Source: Microthrixaceae bacterium
GTDB taxonomy: Bacteria; Actinomycetota; Acidimicrobiia; Acidimicrobiales; Microtrichaceae
Direction of reading: 5' to 3'
Length of the DNA stretch: 35,236 nt
NCBI GenBank assembly: GCA_023958095.1
Contig: JAMLGJ010000031.1
Location: forward strand, 1 to 35,236
This document shows, one piece after another, positions 27,348-34,615 of the stretch (the first letter of the stretch is position 1; the number at the start of each line of letters is the position of its first letter). The notes under the pieces were generated by a model, which saw nothing but the letters and a program-made list of their open reading frames with translations, did no database searches and was not told the DNA's origin. Both the position numbers and the translations under genes were made by a program.

Positions 27348-29029
27348 GCATCGGGATGCCCGACGACGGCCCGGGTGCGGCGATCCGTTTCGAACGGGTT
27401 GGACACACCTACCCCGGGGCGCACGCCCCGACGCTCGCCGGGGTGGACCTGGCCATACCCGAGGGCGAGCTGTGTGTCGTGGTCGGCCCCACCGGGTCGG
27501 GCAAGTCCACACTGCTCGGTGCGATCAACGGGCTCGTGCCCCACTTCACGGGTGGCACCCTGAGGGGCCGGGTCACCGTCGAGGGCCGCGACACGGCGGT
27601 GCACCGTCCCCACGACCTGGCCGAAGTGGTGGGGGTGGTCGGCCAGGACCCACTCGCCGGATTCGTCACCGACGTGGTGGAGGACGAGCTCGCGTACGCC
27701 ATGGAGCAGCTGGCGGTGCCACCCGCGGCCATGCGCAAGCGGGTCGAGGAGACCCTCGACCTGCTGGGCATCGCCGAGTTGCGCAGGCGCGCCCTGGTGG
27801 ACCTCTCCGGAGGCCAGCAACAGCGGGTCGCGATAGGCGCCGCACTCACCCCCCAGCCGAGGGTGCTGGTGCTCGACGAGCCCACATCTGCACTCGACCC
27901 GAACGCGGCGGAGGAGGTGCTCGCGGCCATCACGCGGCTGGTGCACGACCTCGGGGTCACCGTCGTGGTGGCCGAGCACCGCCTCGAGCGTGTCGTGCAG
28001 TACGCGGACCGCGTCGTCGCACTGGATGGCCGTGGTTCGGTGCTCAGCGGTCCCCCGGGGGAGGTCCTCGCCGGGAGCCCGCTCGCTCCACCGGTCATGG
28101 CGCTGGCCGAGGTGGCGGGTTGGTCCCCTCCACCGCTGTCGGTGCGCGACGCACGCAGGTTGGCCGCCCCATTGCGGAACCGGTTGACCCCTCCAGCGGT
28201 CCACGCCCACGGCGAGAGCGGGTCGGGCGGACCGGTGCTGTTGTCGGCACGGGGGATCACGGTGCGCCACGGCCACGCCGGTGAGGTGCTCGCGGTTCGT
28301 GACGTCGACATGGATCTCCTCGCCGGCCGTGTGGTTGCGCTCATGGGTCGAAACGGTTCGGGCAAGTCCTCGTTGCTGTGGGCGCTGCAGGGCAGCGGCA
28401 CCCGCCACTCCGGAACGGTGCAGCTGCAGGGCGCGGACCCCGCGTCGATGCCGCGTTCGAAGGCGCGGCACGCGGTCGCGCTTGTCCCCCAGAGCCCGAC
28501 CGACCTGCTCTACCTCACCACCGTGGACGGCGAGTGCGAGCGTGCGGACCTGGAGTGCGGCGCCCGGCCCGGGACCACACGGGCCTGGCTGGACCGCCTG
28601 GTGGACGGCATCGATGGCACCTCCAATCCGCGCGACCTGTCCGAGGGGCAGCGCCTCGCGCTGGCGCTCTCGGTCCAACTGGTCGGGAGGGCACCGGTGG
28701 TGCTGCTGGACGAACCCACCCGTGGGCTAGACCACTCCGCCAAGGAACGCCTCGGAGGCGAGTTGCGGACACTCGCCGCGCAGGGACGGTCGGTCGTGGT
28801 CGCCACCCACGACGTCGAGTTCGTGGCGTGCTGGGCGGACGAGGTCACCGTGATGGCCGAGGGCGAGGTCGTCGCACACGGCCCGACCGCGGAGGTCATC
28901 ACGGCCTCGGCCGCGTTCGCCCCGCAGGTGGCCAGGATCATGCACCCGGAGCCATGGCTCACCGTGCAGCAGGTCACCGACGCACTCGCCATGTCGCAAC
29001 CGAAGTCTCTGCGGGATCCCGAGCCGTGA
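27344..29029 (+). CDS. ecfA: ECF transporter ATPase with two fused ABC domains (EcfA-EcfA')
   Basis: The 561-residue protein carries both nucleotide-binding domains in one chain. Domain 1 has Walker A GPTGSGKST (48-56), Q-loop region GVVGQDPLAGF, signature LSGGQQQRVAIG and Walker B VLVLDEPTSALDP. Domain 2 has Walker A GRNGSGKSS (about 335-343), the degenerate signature LSEGQRLALAL, Walker B VVLLDEPTRGLDH and H-loop VVATHDVEF. Two ATPase domains in one protein is a known ECF arrangement. Its ATG overlaps the ecfT stop by 4 nt. No other ABC permease is near, so it drives the T and S subunits encoded on either side. Confidence 0.93.
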   Translation: MSIGMPDDGPGAAIRFERVGHTYPGAHAPTLAGVDLAIPEGELCVVVGPTGSGKSTLLGAINGLVPHFTGGTLRGRVTVEGRDTAVHRPHDLAEVVGVVGQDPLAGFVTDVVEDELAYAMEQLAVPPAAMRKRVEETLDLLGIAELRRRALVDLSGGQQQRVAIGAALTPQPRVLVLDEPTSALDPNAAEEVLAAITRLVHDLGVTVVVAEHRLERVVQYADRVVALDGRGSVLSGPPGEVLAGSPLAPPVMALAEVAGWSPPPLSVRDARRLAAPLRNRLTPPAVHAHGESGSGGPVLLSARGITVRHGHAGEVLAVRDVDMDLLAGRVVALMGRNGSGKSSLLWALQGSGTRHSGTVQLQGADPASMPRSKARHAVALVPQSPTDLLYLTTVDGECERADLECGARPGTTRAWLDRLVDGIDGTSNPRDLSEGQRLALALSVQLVGRAPVVLLDEPTRGLDHSAKERLGGELRTLAAQGRSVVVATHDVEFVACWADEVTVMAEGEVVAHGPTAEVITASAAFAPQVARIMHPEPWLTVQQVTDALAMSQPKSLRDPEP

Positions 29030-29880
29030 CCGCCCCACAGGCCGGAACGCCGCTTGAGGGAGCCGAGGCCCGATCCCAGCGCTCCGCGCAGCCGGCGCTG
29101 CGTGTCCGGGCCGCGACCGCGATCGCGCTGGGACTCGCGGGGGTGCTGGGGCTGATCATGTTCACCTGGCCGTTGCTGGTCAGCCCGGACAGCCAGGCCG
29201 TGCAGCGCGGAGACGGCCCATGGCTGTTCGTGCTGGTCCTGCCGGTCGCGATGGCGGTCGTGCTGGCCGAGGTGAGCAGCGGCGGCATCGACACCAAGGC
29301 GGTGGCCATGCTCGGGGTGCTCACCGCCATCGGCGCGGCCCTGAGACCGGTCGGCGCAGGAGTCGCGGGCATCGAGACGATGTTCTTCGTGCTCGTACTG
29401 GCGGGACGGGTCTACGGAGCCGGGTTCGGCTTCGTTCTGGGGGCCACCACGATGTTCGCCTCGGCCCTGCTCACAGGGGGTGTGGGCCCGTGGCTGCCCT
29501 TCCAGATGGTCGCGGCGAGCTGGGCGGGCCTGGGCGCAGGGCTGCTCCCCGAGCGCCCACGGGGTCGTGCGGAGATCGCCATGCTGGCGGCCTACGGGGC
29601 GTTCTGGGCGTACGCCTACGGATTCCTGTTGAACCTGTGGTTCTGGCCCTGGGCCATCGGAGCGGACACCGAGTTGAGCTTCGTCGCCGGTGCCCCGGTG
29701 CTCGAGAACCTCCACCGCTTCGTGCTGTTCACCGTGGGCACCTCGACACTCGGCTGGGACACCGGCCGGGCCGTGACCAACGTGGTGGCGATCGTGGTGC
29801 TCGGCCCCGCGATCCTCTCGGTGCTGCGCAGGGCGAACCGTCGTGCGGCCTTCGGGGCACCCGTGGAGCTGGTCCGCTGA
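29026..29880 (+). CDS. ECF transporter substrate-binding subunit S (predicted cobalamin-specific)
   Basis: The 284-residue membrane protein has about six hydrophobic helices: ATAIALGLAGVLGLIMFTW, WLFVLVLPVAMAVVLAEV, VAMLGVLTAIGAALRPVG, IETMFFVLVLAGRVYGAGFG, LAAYGAFWAYAYGFLLNLWF and VTNVVAIVVLGPAILSVLRR. ALRPVGAGVAGIETMFF and GATTMFASALLTGGVGPWLPFQM are typical of S components. The cobalamin riboswitch and toroid/DUF4430 neighbours point to B12 as substrate, in the manner of CbrT-type ECF systems. Its GTG overlaps the ecfA stop by 4 nt. The N-terminal 30 residues are polar and cytoplasmic. It is convergent with the lipoprotein gene. Confidence 0.85.
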   Translation: MTAPQAGTPLEGAEARSQRSAQPALRVRAATAIALGLAGVLGLIMFTWPLLVSPDSQAVQRGDGPWLFVLVLPVAMAVVLAEVSSGGIDTKAVAMLGVLTAIGAALRPVGAGVAGIETMFFVLVLAGRVYGAGFGFVLGATTMFASALLTGGVGPWLPFQMVAASWAGLGAGLLPERPRGRAEIAMLAAYGAFWAYAYGFLLNLWFWPWAIGADTELSFVAGAPVLENLHRFVLFTVGTSTLGWDTGRAVTNVVAIVVLGPAILSVLRRANRRAAFGAPVELVR

Positions 29881-29886
29881 CCGCCC

Positions 29887-29901
29887 CCCGGGTGCCCCGG
29901 G
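29887..29901. terminator. Short hairpin between ecfS and the convergent lipoprotein gene
   Basis: CCCGGG-TGC-CCCGGG (29887-29901, 6-bp stem, 3-nt loop) fills most of the 27-bp gap between two converging B12 genes and could stop transcription from both sides. There is no T-tract, so this is a weak call. Confidence 0.35.
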
Positions 29902-29907
29902 TCGCTG

Positions 29908-30441
29908 CTAGCCGGCCGGGAGCGGATCACCACCGGGGGTGACCCGGGGGCCGTCGGAGACGAAGTCCTGGGCCCAGGTGAACCCGATCACGCCACCTTC
30001 GGTGAGTGGGCCCTGGCCCGCTCCGATCGGGGAGAAGCCCCATTCGGAGCCCTGGTCGTCCGCGGCCCAGTAGCCCCAGAAGCCGCCCTCGCTCCAGCAG
30101 TAGGGGTAGCCCTGGGTGGGCAGTCCGTCGAGGGTGCACACCGAGCCGGGGAACGCATTGGGCTCGTTCTCGTTGACCGAGAGCCCGATCGCCTCGAGGG
30201 CGTCGATCCCGCTCTGCTGGGCCCCGAGGGCGCAGCGCACGACGATCTCGTCACTCAGGTCCTCGGAGAAGTCGACCACGACGGTGACGCCGGAGCCGTC
30301 GGGGCACGTACCCTCGGAGTAGGTGGGTGCGGGGGTGGGGGTCGGCGTGCAGGCCCCGAGGGCGATCGCAGCGCACGACACGATGGCCGCGGCGACGAGG
30401 TTCCGCGCCCTCGAGCCGCCGGCACCAGAGGTTCTCTCCAT
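29908..30441 (-). CDS. DUF4430-like lipoprotein under a second cobalamin riboswitch
   Basis: The 177-residue protein has a signal peptide ending AIALGAC (Cys31 lipobox), a short Pro/Thr linker (TPTPTPAPTYSE) and one domain. That domain reads GVTVVVDFSEDL, IVVRCALGAQQSGIDALEAIG, GSVCTLDGLP, FWGYWAADDQGSEWGF and GVIGFTWAQ. It parallels the domain in the protein at 25078-26151, including four cysteine positions, the NG/DG-x-P turn and the YW/FW-GYW strand, so the two are paralogues. ATG 30441 has AAAGG about 7 nt upstream. A cobalamin riboswitch precedes it on the same strand, which ties it to B12. It would be a membrane-anchored partner of the toroid, or an alternative to the operon-encoded copy. 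Confidence 0.85.
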   Translation of the reverse strand: MERTSGAGGSRARNLVAAAIVSCAAIALGACTPTPTPAPTYSEGTCPDGSGVTVVVDFSEDLSDEIVVRCALGAQQSGIDALEAIGLSVNENEPNAFPGSVCTLDGLPTQGYPYCWSEGGFWGYWAADDQGSEWGFSPIGAGQGPLTEGGVIGFTWAQDFVSDGPRVTPGGDPLPAG

Positions 30442-30574
30442 TGACTTGCCTTTCGTTCGGCGCGGGCACGGTGGTCCCGCACCTCCGAAGGCAGGTCTGC
30501 GGGCATCGCCCGCCGGCCGGCACCAGGTGGTCCGAGCTCACGATCCGCAACCCACGACGGATGGTTGATGAGCA

Positions 30575-30697
30575 TTCACCCCTCCCGGGTACTCCGGCTC
30601 GTGGTGCGGACGGTGCCGCACCACCCACGGTTGCGGGACAGCGCCGGATTCGGACCGGCTTCCCCCGACGAGGTGCGTCGAGCAACCTAGGTGCTGG
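30575..30697 (-). ncRNA. Cobalamin riboswitch 2 (upstream of the DUF4430-like lipoprotein)
   Basis: Read on the minus strand, GGGGGAAGCCGGTCCGAATCC is split by position (core near 30647-30666), followed by GCGCTGTCCCGCAACCG (30629-30644) and the 3' consensus GAGCCGGAGTACCCGGG near 30586-30602. An intervening hairpin GGTGGTGCGG.../...CCGCACCAC is present. It lies about 130 nt upstream of the lipoprotein ATG; GCGGGC-GAT-GCCCGC sits between them as a possible expression-platform hairpin. The 332-bp gap to the leuB leader is shared by this element and the divergent leuB promoter. Confidence 0.92.
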
Positions 30698-30737
30698 GTC
30701 GCGCCCCTGCAACCACATGCGCGGCGTCCCAATCCGG

Positions 30738-30767
30738 TTCCCCTCGTGGCCGGCCGGGGCGTACACT
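30738..30767 (+). promoter_or_regulatory. Predicted promoter of the leuB leader
   Basis: TACACT (30762-30767) is a good -10, with a weak TTCCCC -35 (30738-30743) 18 nt upstream. The -10 ends 6 nt before the leader ATG at 30774, so the leader would be transcribed without a 5' untranslated region. The same hexamer precedes the IclR-type gene at 17598. Confidence 0.5.
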
Positions 30768-30773
30768 GCGGTC

Positions 30774-30815
30774 ATGCGTTCGTTCGCGCTCGCAGCGGTA
30801 GTACAGATCCCCTAG
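30774..30815 (+). CDS. Leader peptide of the leuB operon (13 residues)
   Basis: The short frame encodes MRSFALAAVVQIP and ends in TAG. It contains Leu (CTC), two adjacent Val codons (GTA GTA, rare in such a GC-rich genome) and Ile (ATC), four branched-chain codons in thirteen. Its stop codon overlaps the first base pairs of the following hairpin. This layout is that of a ribosome-mediated attenuator leader sensing charged branched-chain tRNAs, as known for ilv and leu operons in Corynebacterium and other actinobacteria. It has no Shine-Dalgarno and may be translated from a leaderless mRNA. Confidence 0.72.
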   Translation: MRSFALAAVVQIP

Positions 30816-30840
30816 CGCACACCGGCTCCCGGTGTGCGCT
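30814..30840 (+). promoter_or_regulatory. Attenuator hairpin 1 (perfect 12-bp stem)
   Basis: AGCGCACACCGG (30814-30825) pairs exactly with CCGGTGTGCGCT (30829-30840) around loop CTC. It begins at the leader stop codon. A competing pairing, CGGCTC (30823-30828) with GAGCCG (30843-30848), would open both this hairpin and the left arm of the terminator, so it can serve as antiterminator when a stalled ribosome blocks the 5' arm. Confidence 0.65.
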
Positions 30841-30843
30841 TCG

Positions 30844-30872
30844 AGCCGTCCCTCCGGGGCGGCTTTCTTTTT
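30844..30872 (+). terminator. Intrinsic terminator of the leuB attenuator
   Basis: AGCCGTCCC (30844-30852) pairs with GGGGCGGCT (30856-30864), one G-U pair, loop TCC, followed by TTCTTTTT (30865-30872). It is the most canonical rho-independent terminator in the window and lies 40 nt upstream of leuB, in front of the gene rather than after it, as expected for attenuation. Confidence 0.85.
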
Positions 30873-30911
30873 GGCCAGTCCCACATCCCCCAGAGTCAGG
30901 AACACAGCAGC

Positions 30912-31919
30912 ATGACCCATCGCATCGGTGTGATCGGCGGAGACGGAATCGGTCCCGAGGTGACCGGCGCAGCTCTGCGCGTGCTCGAGGCGACGGGGGT
31001 CGACCACGAGCTCACCCACTACGACCTGGGTGCCCACCGCTACCTCGAGGACGGCACGGTGCTGCCCGACGAGGTGATGGAGCAGTGGCGTGGCCTGGAC
31101 GCACTCCTTCTCGGAGCGGTCGGCGACCCCGCCCCCGGTGTTGCGGCCCCGGCAGGCCTGGTCGAGCGGGGGATCCTGCTGCGGATGCGCTTCGAGCTCG
31201 ACCAGTACATCAACCTGCGTCCGTTCCGCCTCACCGACCGCGTGGACTTCGAGGTGGTCCGGGAGAACACCGAGGGCACCTATGCCGGTGAGGGGGGCTT
31301 CCTGCGGAAGGGCACCCCACACGAGGTGGCCACACAGGGTTCGGTGAACACGCGCATGGGCGTGGAGCGCTGCGTCCGGTTCGCATTCGAGCGGGCGTCG
31401 CGCACCGAGCGGAAGCAGCTGCACCTGATCCACAAGAAGAACGTGCTCACCTTCGCCGGTGACCTCTGGCAGCGCGTCTTCGACGAGGTCGCCGGGGAGT
31501 ACCCCGCGGTGTCCACGGGCTACGACCACATCGACGCCGCGTGCATCCACTTCGTGGAACGCCCGGAGCGCTACGACGTCATCGTGACCGACAACCTCTT
31601 CGGTGACATCCTCACCGACCTGGGAGGGGCTGTCGCCGGAGGGGTCGGGTTCGCCGCTTCTGCGAACCTCAACCCGGACCGCACCGGACCGTCGATGTTC
31701 GAACCGGTGCACGGATCGGCACCCGACATCGCAGGGCAGGGCAGGGCGAACCCCGTGGCGGCGATCGTCTCGGTGGCTCTGATGCTCGAACACCTGGGTG
31801 AAGCGGAGGCCGCCGCCGCGGTGGCGGAGGCCTGTGACAAGCCGGAGCGCTACGAGGGTTCCACCGACGAGATAGCGGATCGGGTAGCCGATGCGGTGAG
31901 GACCTCACTGGCCGGCTGA
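30912..31919 (+). CDS. leuB: 3-isopropylmalate dehydrogenase
   Basis: LeuB oxidatively decarboxylates 3-isopropylmalate with NAD+ (leucine); homologues also act on 3-methylmalate in the citramalate route to isoleucine. The 335-residue protein begins [13 protein letters not shown], has [17 protein letters not shown] and [15 protein letters not shown] in the substrate region, and [15 protein letters not shown] with the metal-binding Asp residues. [20 protein letters not shown] is split over the NAD-binding loop. It belongs to the shorter, actinobacterial branch. ATG 30912 follows the attenuator. It is the first gene of leuB-ilvE-cimA. Confidence 0.95.
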   Translation: MTHRIGVIGGDGIGPEVTGAALRVLEATGVDHELTHYDLGAHRYLEDGTVLPDEVMEQWRGLDALLLGAVGDPAPGVAAPAGLVERGILLRMRFELDQYINLRPFRLTDRVDFEVVRENTEGTYAGEGGFLRKGTPHEVATQGSVNTRMGVERCVRFAFERASRTERKQLHLIHKKNVLTFAGDLWQRVFDEVAGEYPAVSTGYDHIDAACIHFVERPERYDVIVTDNLFGDILTDLGGAVAGGVGFAASANLNPDRTGPSMFEPVHGSAPDIAGQGRANPVAAIVSVALMLEHLGEAEAAAAVAEACDKPERYEGSTDEIADRVADAVRTSLAG

Positions 31920-31965
31920 CGCCGGCAGGACGTACCAGCACACGACGACGCGAACAGGGGAAGAA

Positions 31966-32883
31966 ATGCCGATCACACCAACTGCGAACATCTGGATGAA
32001 CGGGGAGCTGGTTCCCTGGGAGCAGGCCACCACCCACGTGCTCACACACACCCTGCACTACGGCACGGGGGTCTTCGAGGGGATCCGCGCCTACGAGACC
32101 CCACAGGGCCCGGGCGTGTTCCGGCTCACCGAGCACATCGAGCGCCTCCACAACTCGGCGAAGATCATGATGATGGACCTTCCCTACTCGGTCGAGGAGC
32201 TGGTGGAGGCCACCAAGGACGTCGTGCGCGACTCTGGGCTGCCGAGCTGCTACATCCGGCCCATCGCATACTTCGGCTACGGCGAGATGGGTCTCAACAC
32301 GCTGCCCTGCAGCGTGGACGTCGCCATCGCCTGCTGGCCATGGGGCGCCTACCTGGGTGACGAGGCGGTCACCAAGGGCGTGCGCATGAAGACCAGTTCG
32401 TGGCAGCGCCACGAGCACAACACGATGCCGCCCGCTTCCAAGACCACCGGCAACTACGTCAACTCGTCCCTCGCGAAGGTCGAGGCGCTCAAGGCGGGCT
32501 ACGACGAAGCGGTGATGCTGAACCCGCAGGGCCTCGTCTCGGAGTGCACCGGCGAGAACATCTTCGTGGCCCGCAACGGACGGCTGGTCACCCCACCGGT
32601 CTCCGCAGGTGCGCTCGAGGGAATCACCCAGTCGACCGTGGTGGCGATCGCGGCTGACCACGGCTACGAGGTCATCGTGGACGACCTGGCACGCTCCGAC
32701 CTGTACATCGCGGAGGAGATGTTCGTCTGTGGCACCGCGGCGGAGGTCTCGGCGGTGAACTCCGTGGACGACCGGACTATCCCTTGTCCCGGCGTGATGA
32801 CCTCGGCGATCGCCGCCGACTACGCACGTTGTGTGCGCGGGGAGCTCGACAAGTACTCCCACTGGGTGGAGCTCGTGAAATGA
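31966..32883 (+). CDS. ilvE: Branched-chain amino-acid aminotransferase
   Basis: This fold-type IV PLP enzyme makes leucine, isoleucine and valine from their 2-oxo acids with glutamate as donor. The 305-residue protein starts TANIWMNGELVPWEQATTHV and has LHYGTGVFEGIRAY, the class IV signature start. MPPASKTTGNYVNSSLAKVEA contains the PLP lysine, Lys159, and LVSECTGENIFVARNGRL and CGTAAEVSAVNSVDDRTI follow. GGGGAAG lies 5 nt upstream of the ATG. It sits 46 nt after leuB and 28 nt before cimA, in one operon. Confidence 0.96.
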   Translation: MPITPTANIWMNGELVPWEQATTHVLTHTLHYGTGVFEGIRAYETPQGPGVFRLTEHIERLHNSAKIMMMDLPYSVEELVEATKDVVRDSGLPSCYIRPIAYFGYGEMGLNTLPCSVDVAIACWPWGAYLGDEAVTKGVRMKTSSWQRHEHNTMPPASKTTGNYVNSSLAKVEALKAGYDEAVMLNPQGLVSECTGENIFVARNGRLVTPPVSAGALEGITQSTVVAIAADHGYEVIVDDLARSDLYIAEEMFVCGTAAEVSAVNSVDDRTIPCPGVMTSAIAADYARCVRGELDKYSHWVELVK

Positions 32884-32911
32884 GCAGCCGGCCACGCCCC
32901 TTCACGGTGGT

Positions 32912-34609
32912 GTGCAGGTGAACACCGACGGTGCAGGTGAGCCCTCCGCAGTGGGCTCATTGCCCGATGTGGGCTCCGTTCCCGGGGCACCCGACTCGGT
33001 GGAGGTGTTCGACACCACCCTGCGCGACGGATCCCAGTTCGAGGGGATATCCCTGACCGTCGAGGACAAGCTGGGGGTTGCCGAACAGCTGGACTGGCTC
33101 GGCGTGGACTGGATCGAGGGTGGCTACCCGCAGGCCAACCCGAAGGACGCCGAGTTCTTCCGCCGCGCGGCGGCGGGGGAGCTCGAGTTGTCGAACTCCA
33201 CCCTCGTGGCGTTCGGCTCCACACGGCGCACCAGGGGGCGTGTGGACGAGGACCCGACCCTCGCAGCGCTGGTCGCGGCGGGCACCTCCACGGTGTGCAT
33301 CGTGGGCAAGAGCTCGGAGTTCCACGTGACCGAGGCTCTTCGCACCACCACCGAGGAAGGTGTCGCCATGGTGCGCGAGTCGGTGGAGTTCCTCAGGGCC
33401 GCAGGCCTTCGGGTCCTCTTCGACGCGGAGCACTTCTTCGACGGCTACAAGGCGAATCCTGCCTTCACGCTGTCGGTGCTCGAAGCAGCGGCCATGGCAG
33501 GTGCGGAGACTCTCGTGCTGTGCGACACCAACGGGGGCAGCCTTCCCCACGAGGTGCAGCGCATCACCTCCGAGGTGGTGTCGTACTTCGACGGTGTGCG
33601 CATCGGGATCCACACCCAGAACGACACCGGCTGTGCAGTGGCCAACACCATCTCTGCCGTGGTCGGCGGTGCCGAACACGTGCAGGGCACGGTGAACGGC
33701 TACGGGGAGCGCACGGGCAACGCCAACCTCATGACTGTGATCCCCGACCTCACGCTCAAGATGGGAATCGAGACCCTTCCCGAGGGGCACATGGAGCACC
33801 TCACCGCGGTGAGCCGCCACGTGGCGGAGCTCGTGAACCTGCCGCCGAGCCCGGCCGATCCCTACGTGGGCATGTCGGCCTTCGCCCACAAGGGTGGGCT
33901 GCACACCTCGGCGCTGGCCCGTTCGGGTGGTGCCACCTACGAACACGTCGACCCGGCGGTCGTGGGCAACCACACCCGGGTGCTCGTGTCGGATCTGGGT
34001 GGGCGTGCGGGCATGGGCATGAAGGCCCAGGAGTTCGGCATCGACCTGGACGACCGGTCCGCGGCACAGCTCTCCGAGCGCGTGGCGGAACTCGAGGCCC
34101 AGGGGTACGTCTTCGAGGCCGCGGATGCATCGCTCGAGCTGTTGATGCGCAAGGCCACCGGATGGACCCAGGACTTCTTCGACGTGGAGGCCTACAGGGT
34201 CTCGAGCTACCACCGCGAGGGTGATGCCTCGCCGACGGCCGGGGTCGACCTGGCGACCGAGGCCACGATCAAGGTCTGGGTCGACGGCAAGCGGATCGCT
34301 GCGGTGGGGGAGGGCAACGGTCCCGTGAACGCCCTCGACGAGGCGCTGCGCAACGCACTCAACGGCCGCTGGGACGCCCTGGGCCACATCCACCTCACCG
34401 ACTTCCGGGTGCGGGTGCTGGAGGGCTCCAAGGGTCCGGGAGCGGCCGACACCGCCGCCGTCGTGCGGGTGCTCGCTGAGCACACCAACGGCTCGCACAC
34501 CTGGACCACCATCGGGGTGTCGCCCAACGTGATCGAGGCCTCCTGGGAAGCGCTCGTGGACGGGATCACCTACGGACTGCTGCACGACCGGCTGTCCCGG
34601 GTAGGTTGA
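32912..34609 (+). CDS. cimA: Citramalate synthase (LeuA-like family)
   Basis: CimA condenses pyruvate and acetyl-CoA to (R)-citramalate, the threonine-independent entry to isoleucine; LeuCD and LeuB then take it to 2-oxobutyrate. VFDTTLRDGSQFEGISLTVE is the DRE-TIM catalytic start, DAEHFFDGYKANPAF and LVLCDTNGGSLPHEV are typical of the long CimA subfamily, and NGYGERTGNANL closes the barrel. The C-terminal LeuA-type regulatory domain begins near residue 435. The length of 565 residues fits. The metal-site motif reads GIHTQNDTG where HxHND is usual (Gln for the second His). The start is uncertain (GTG 32912 or 32918). 2-isopropylmalate synthase proper is considered less likely. Confidence 0.92.
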   Translation: MQVNTDGAGEPSAVGSLPDVGSVPGAPDSVEVFDTTLRDGSQFEGISLTVEDKLGVAEQLDWLGVDWIEGGYPQANPKDAEFFRRAAAGELELSNSTLVAFGSTRRTRGRVDEDPTLAALVAAGTSTVCIVGKSSEFHVTEALRTTTEEGVAMVRESVEFLRAAGLRVLFDAEHFFDGYKANPAFTLSVLEAAAMAGAETLVLCDTNGGSLPHEVQRITSEVVSYFDGVRIGIHTQNDTGCAVANTISAVVGGAEHVQGTVNGYGERTGNANLMTVIPDLTLKMGIETLPEGHMEHLTAVSRHVAELVNLPPSPADPYVGMSAFAHKGGLHTSALARSGGATYEHVDPAVVGNHTRVLVSDLGGRAGMGMKAQEFGIDLDDRSAAQLSERVAELEAQGYVFEAADASLELLMRKATGWTQDFFDVEAYRVSSYHREGDASPTAGVDLATEATIKVWVDGKRIAAVGEGNGPVNALDEALRNALNGRWDALGHIHLTDFRVRVLEGSKGPGAADTAAVVRVLAEHTNGSHTWTTIGVSPNVIEASWEALVDGITYGLLHDRLSRVG

Positions 34610-34615
34610 GCCCCG

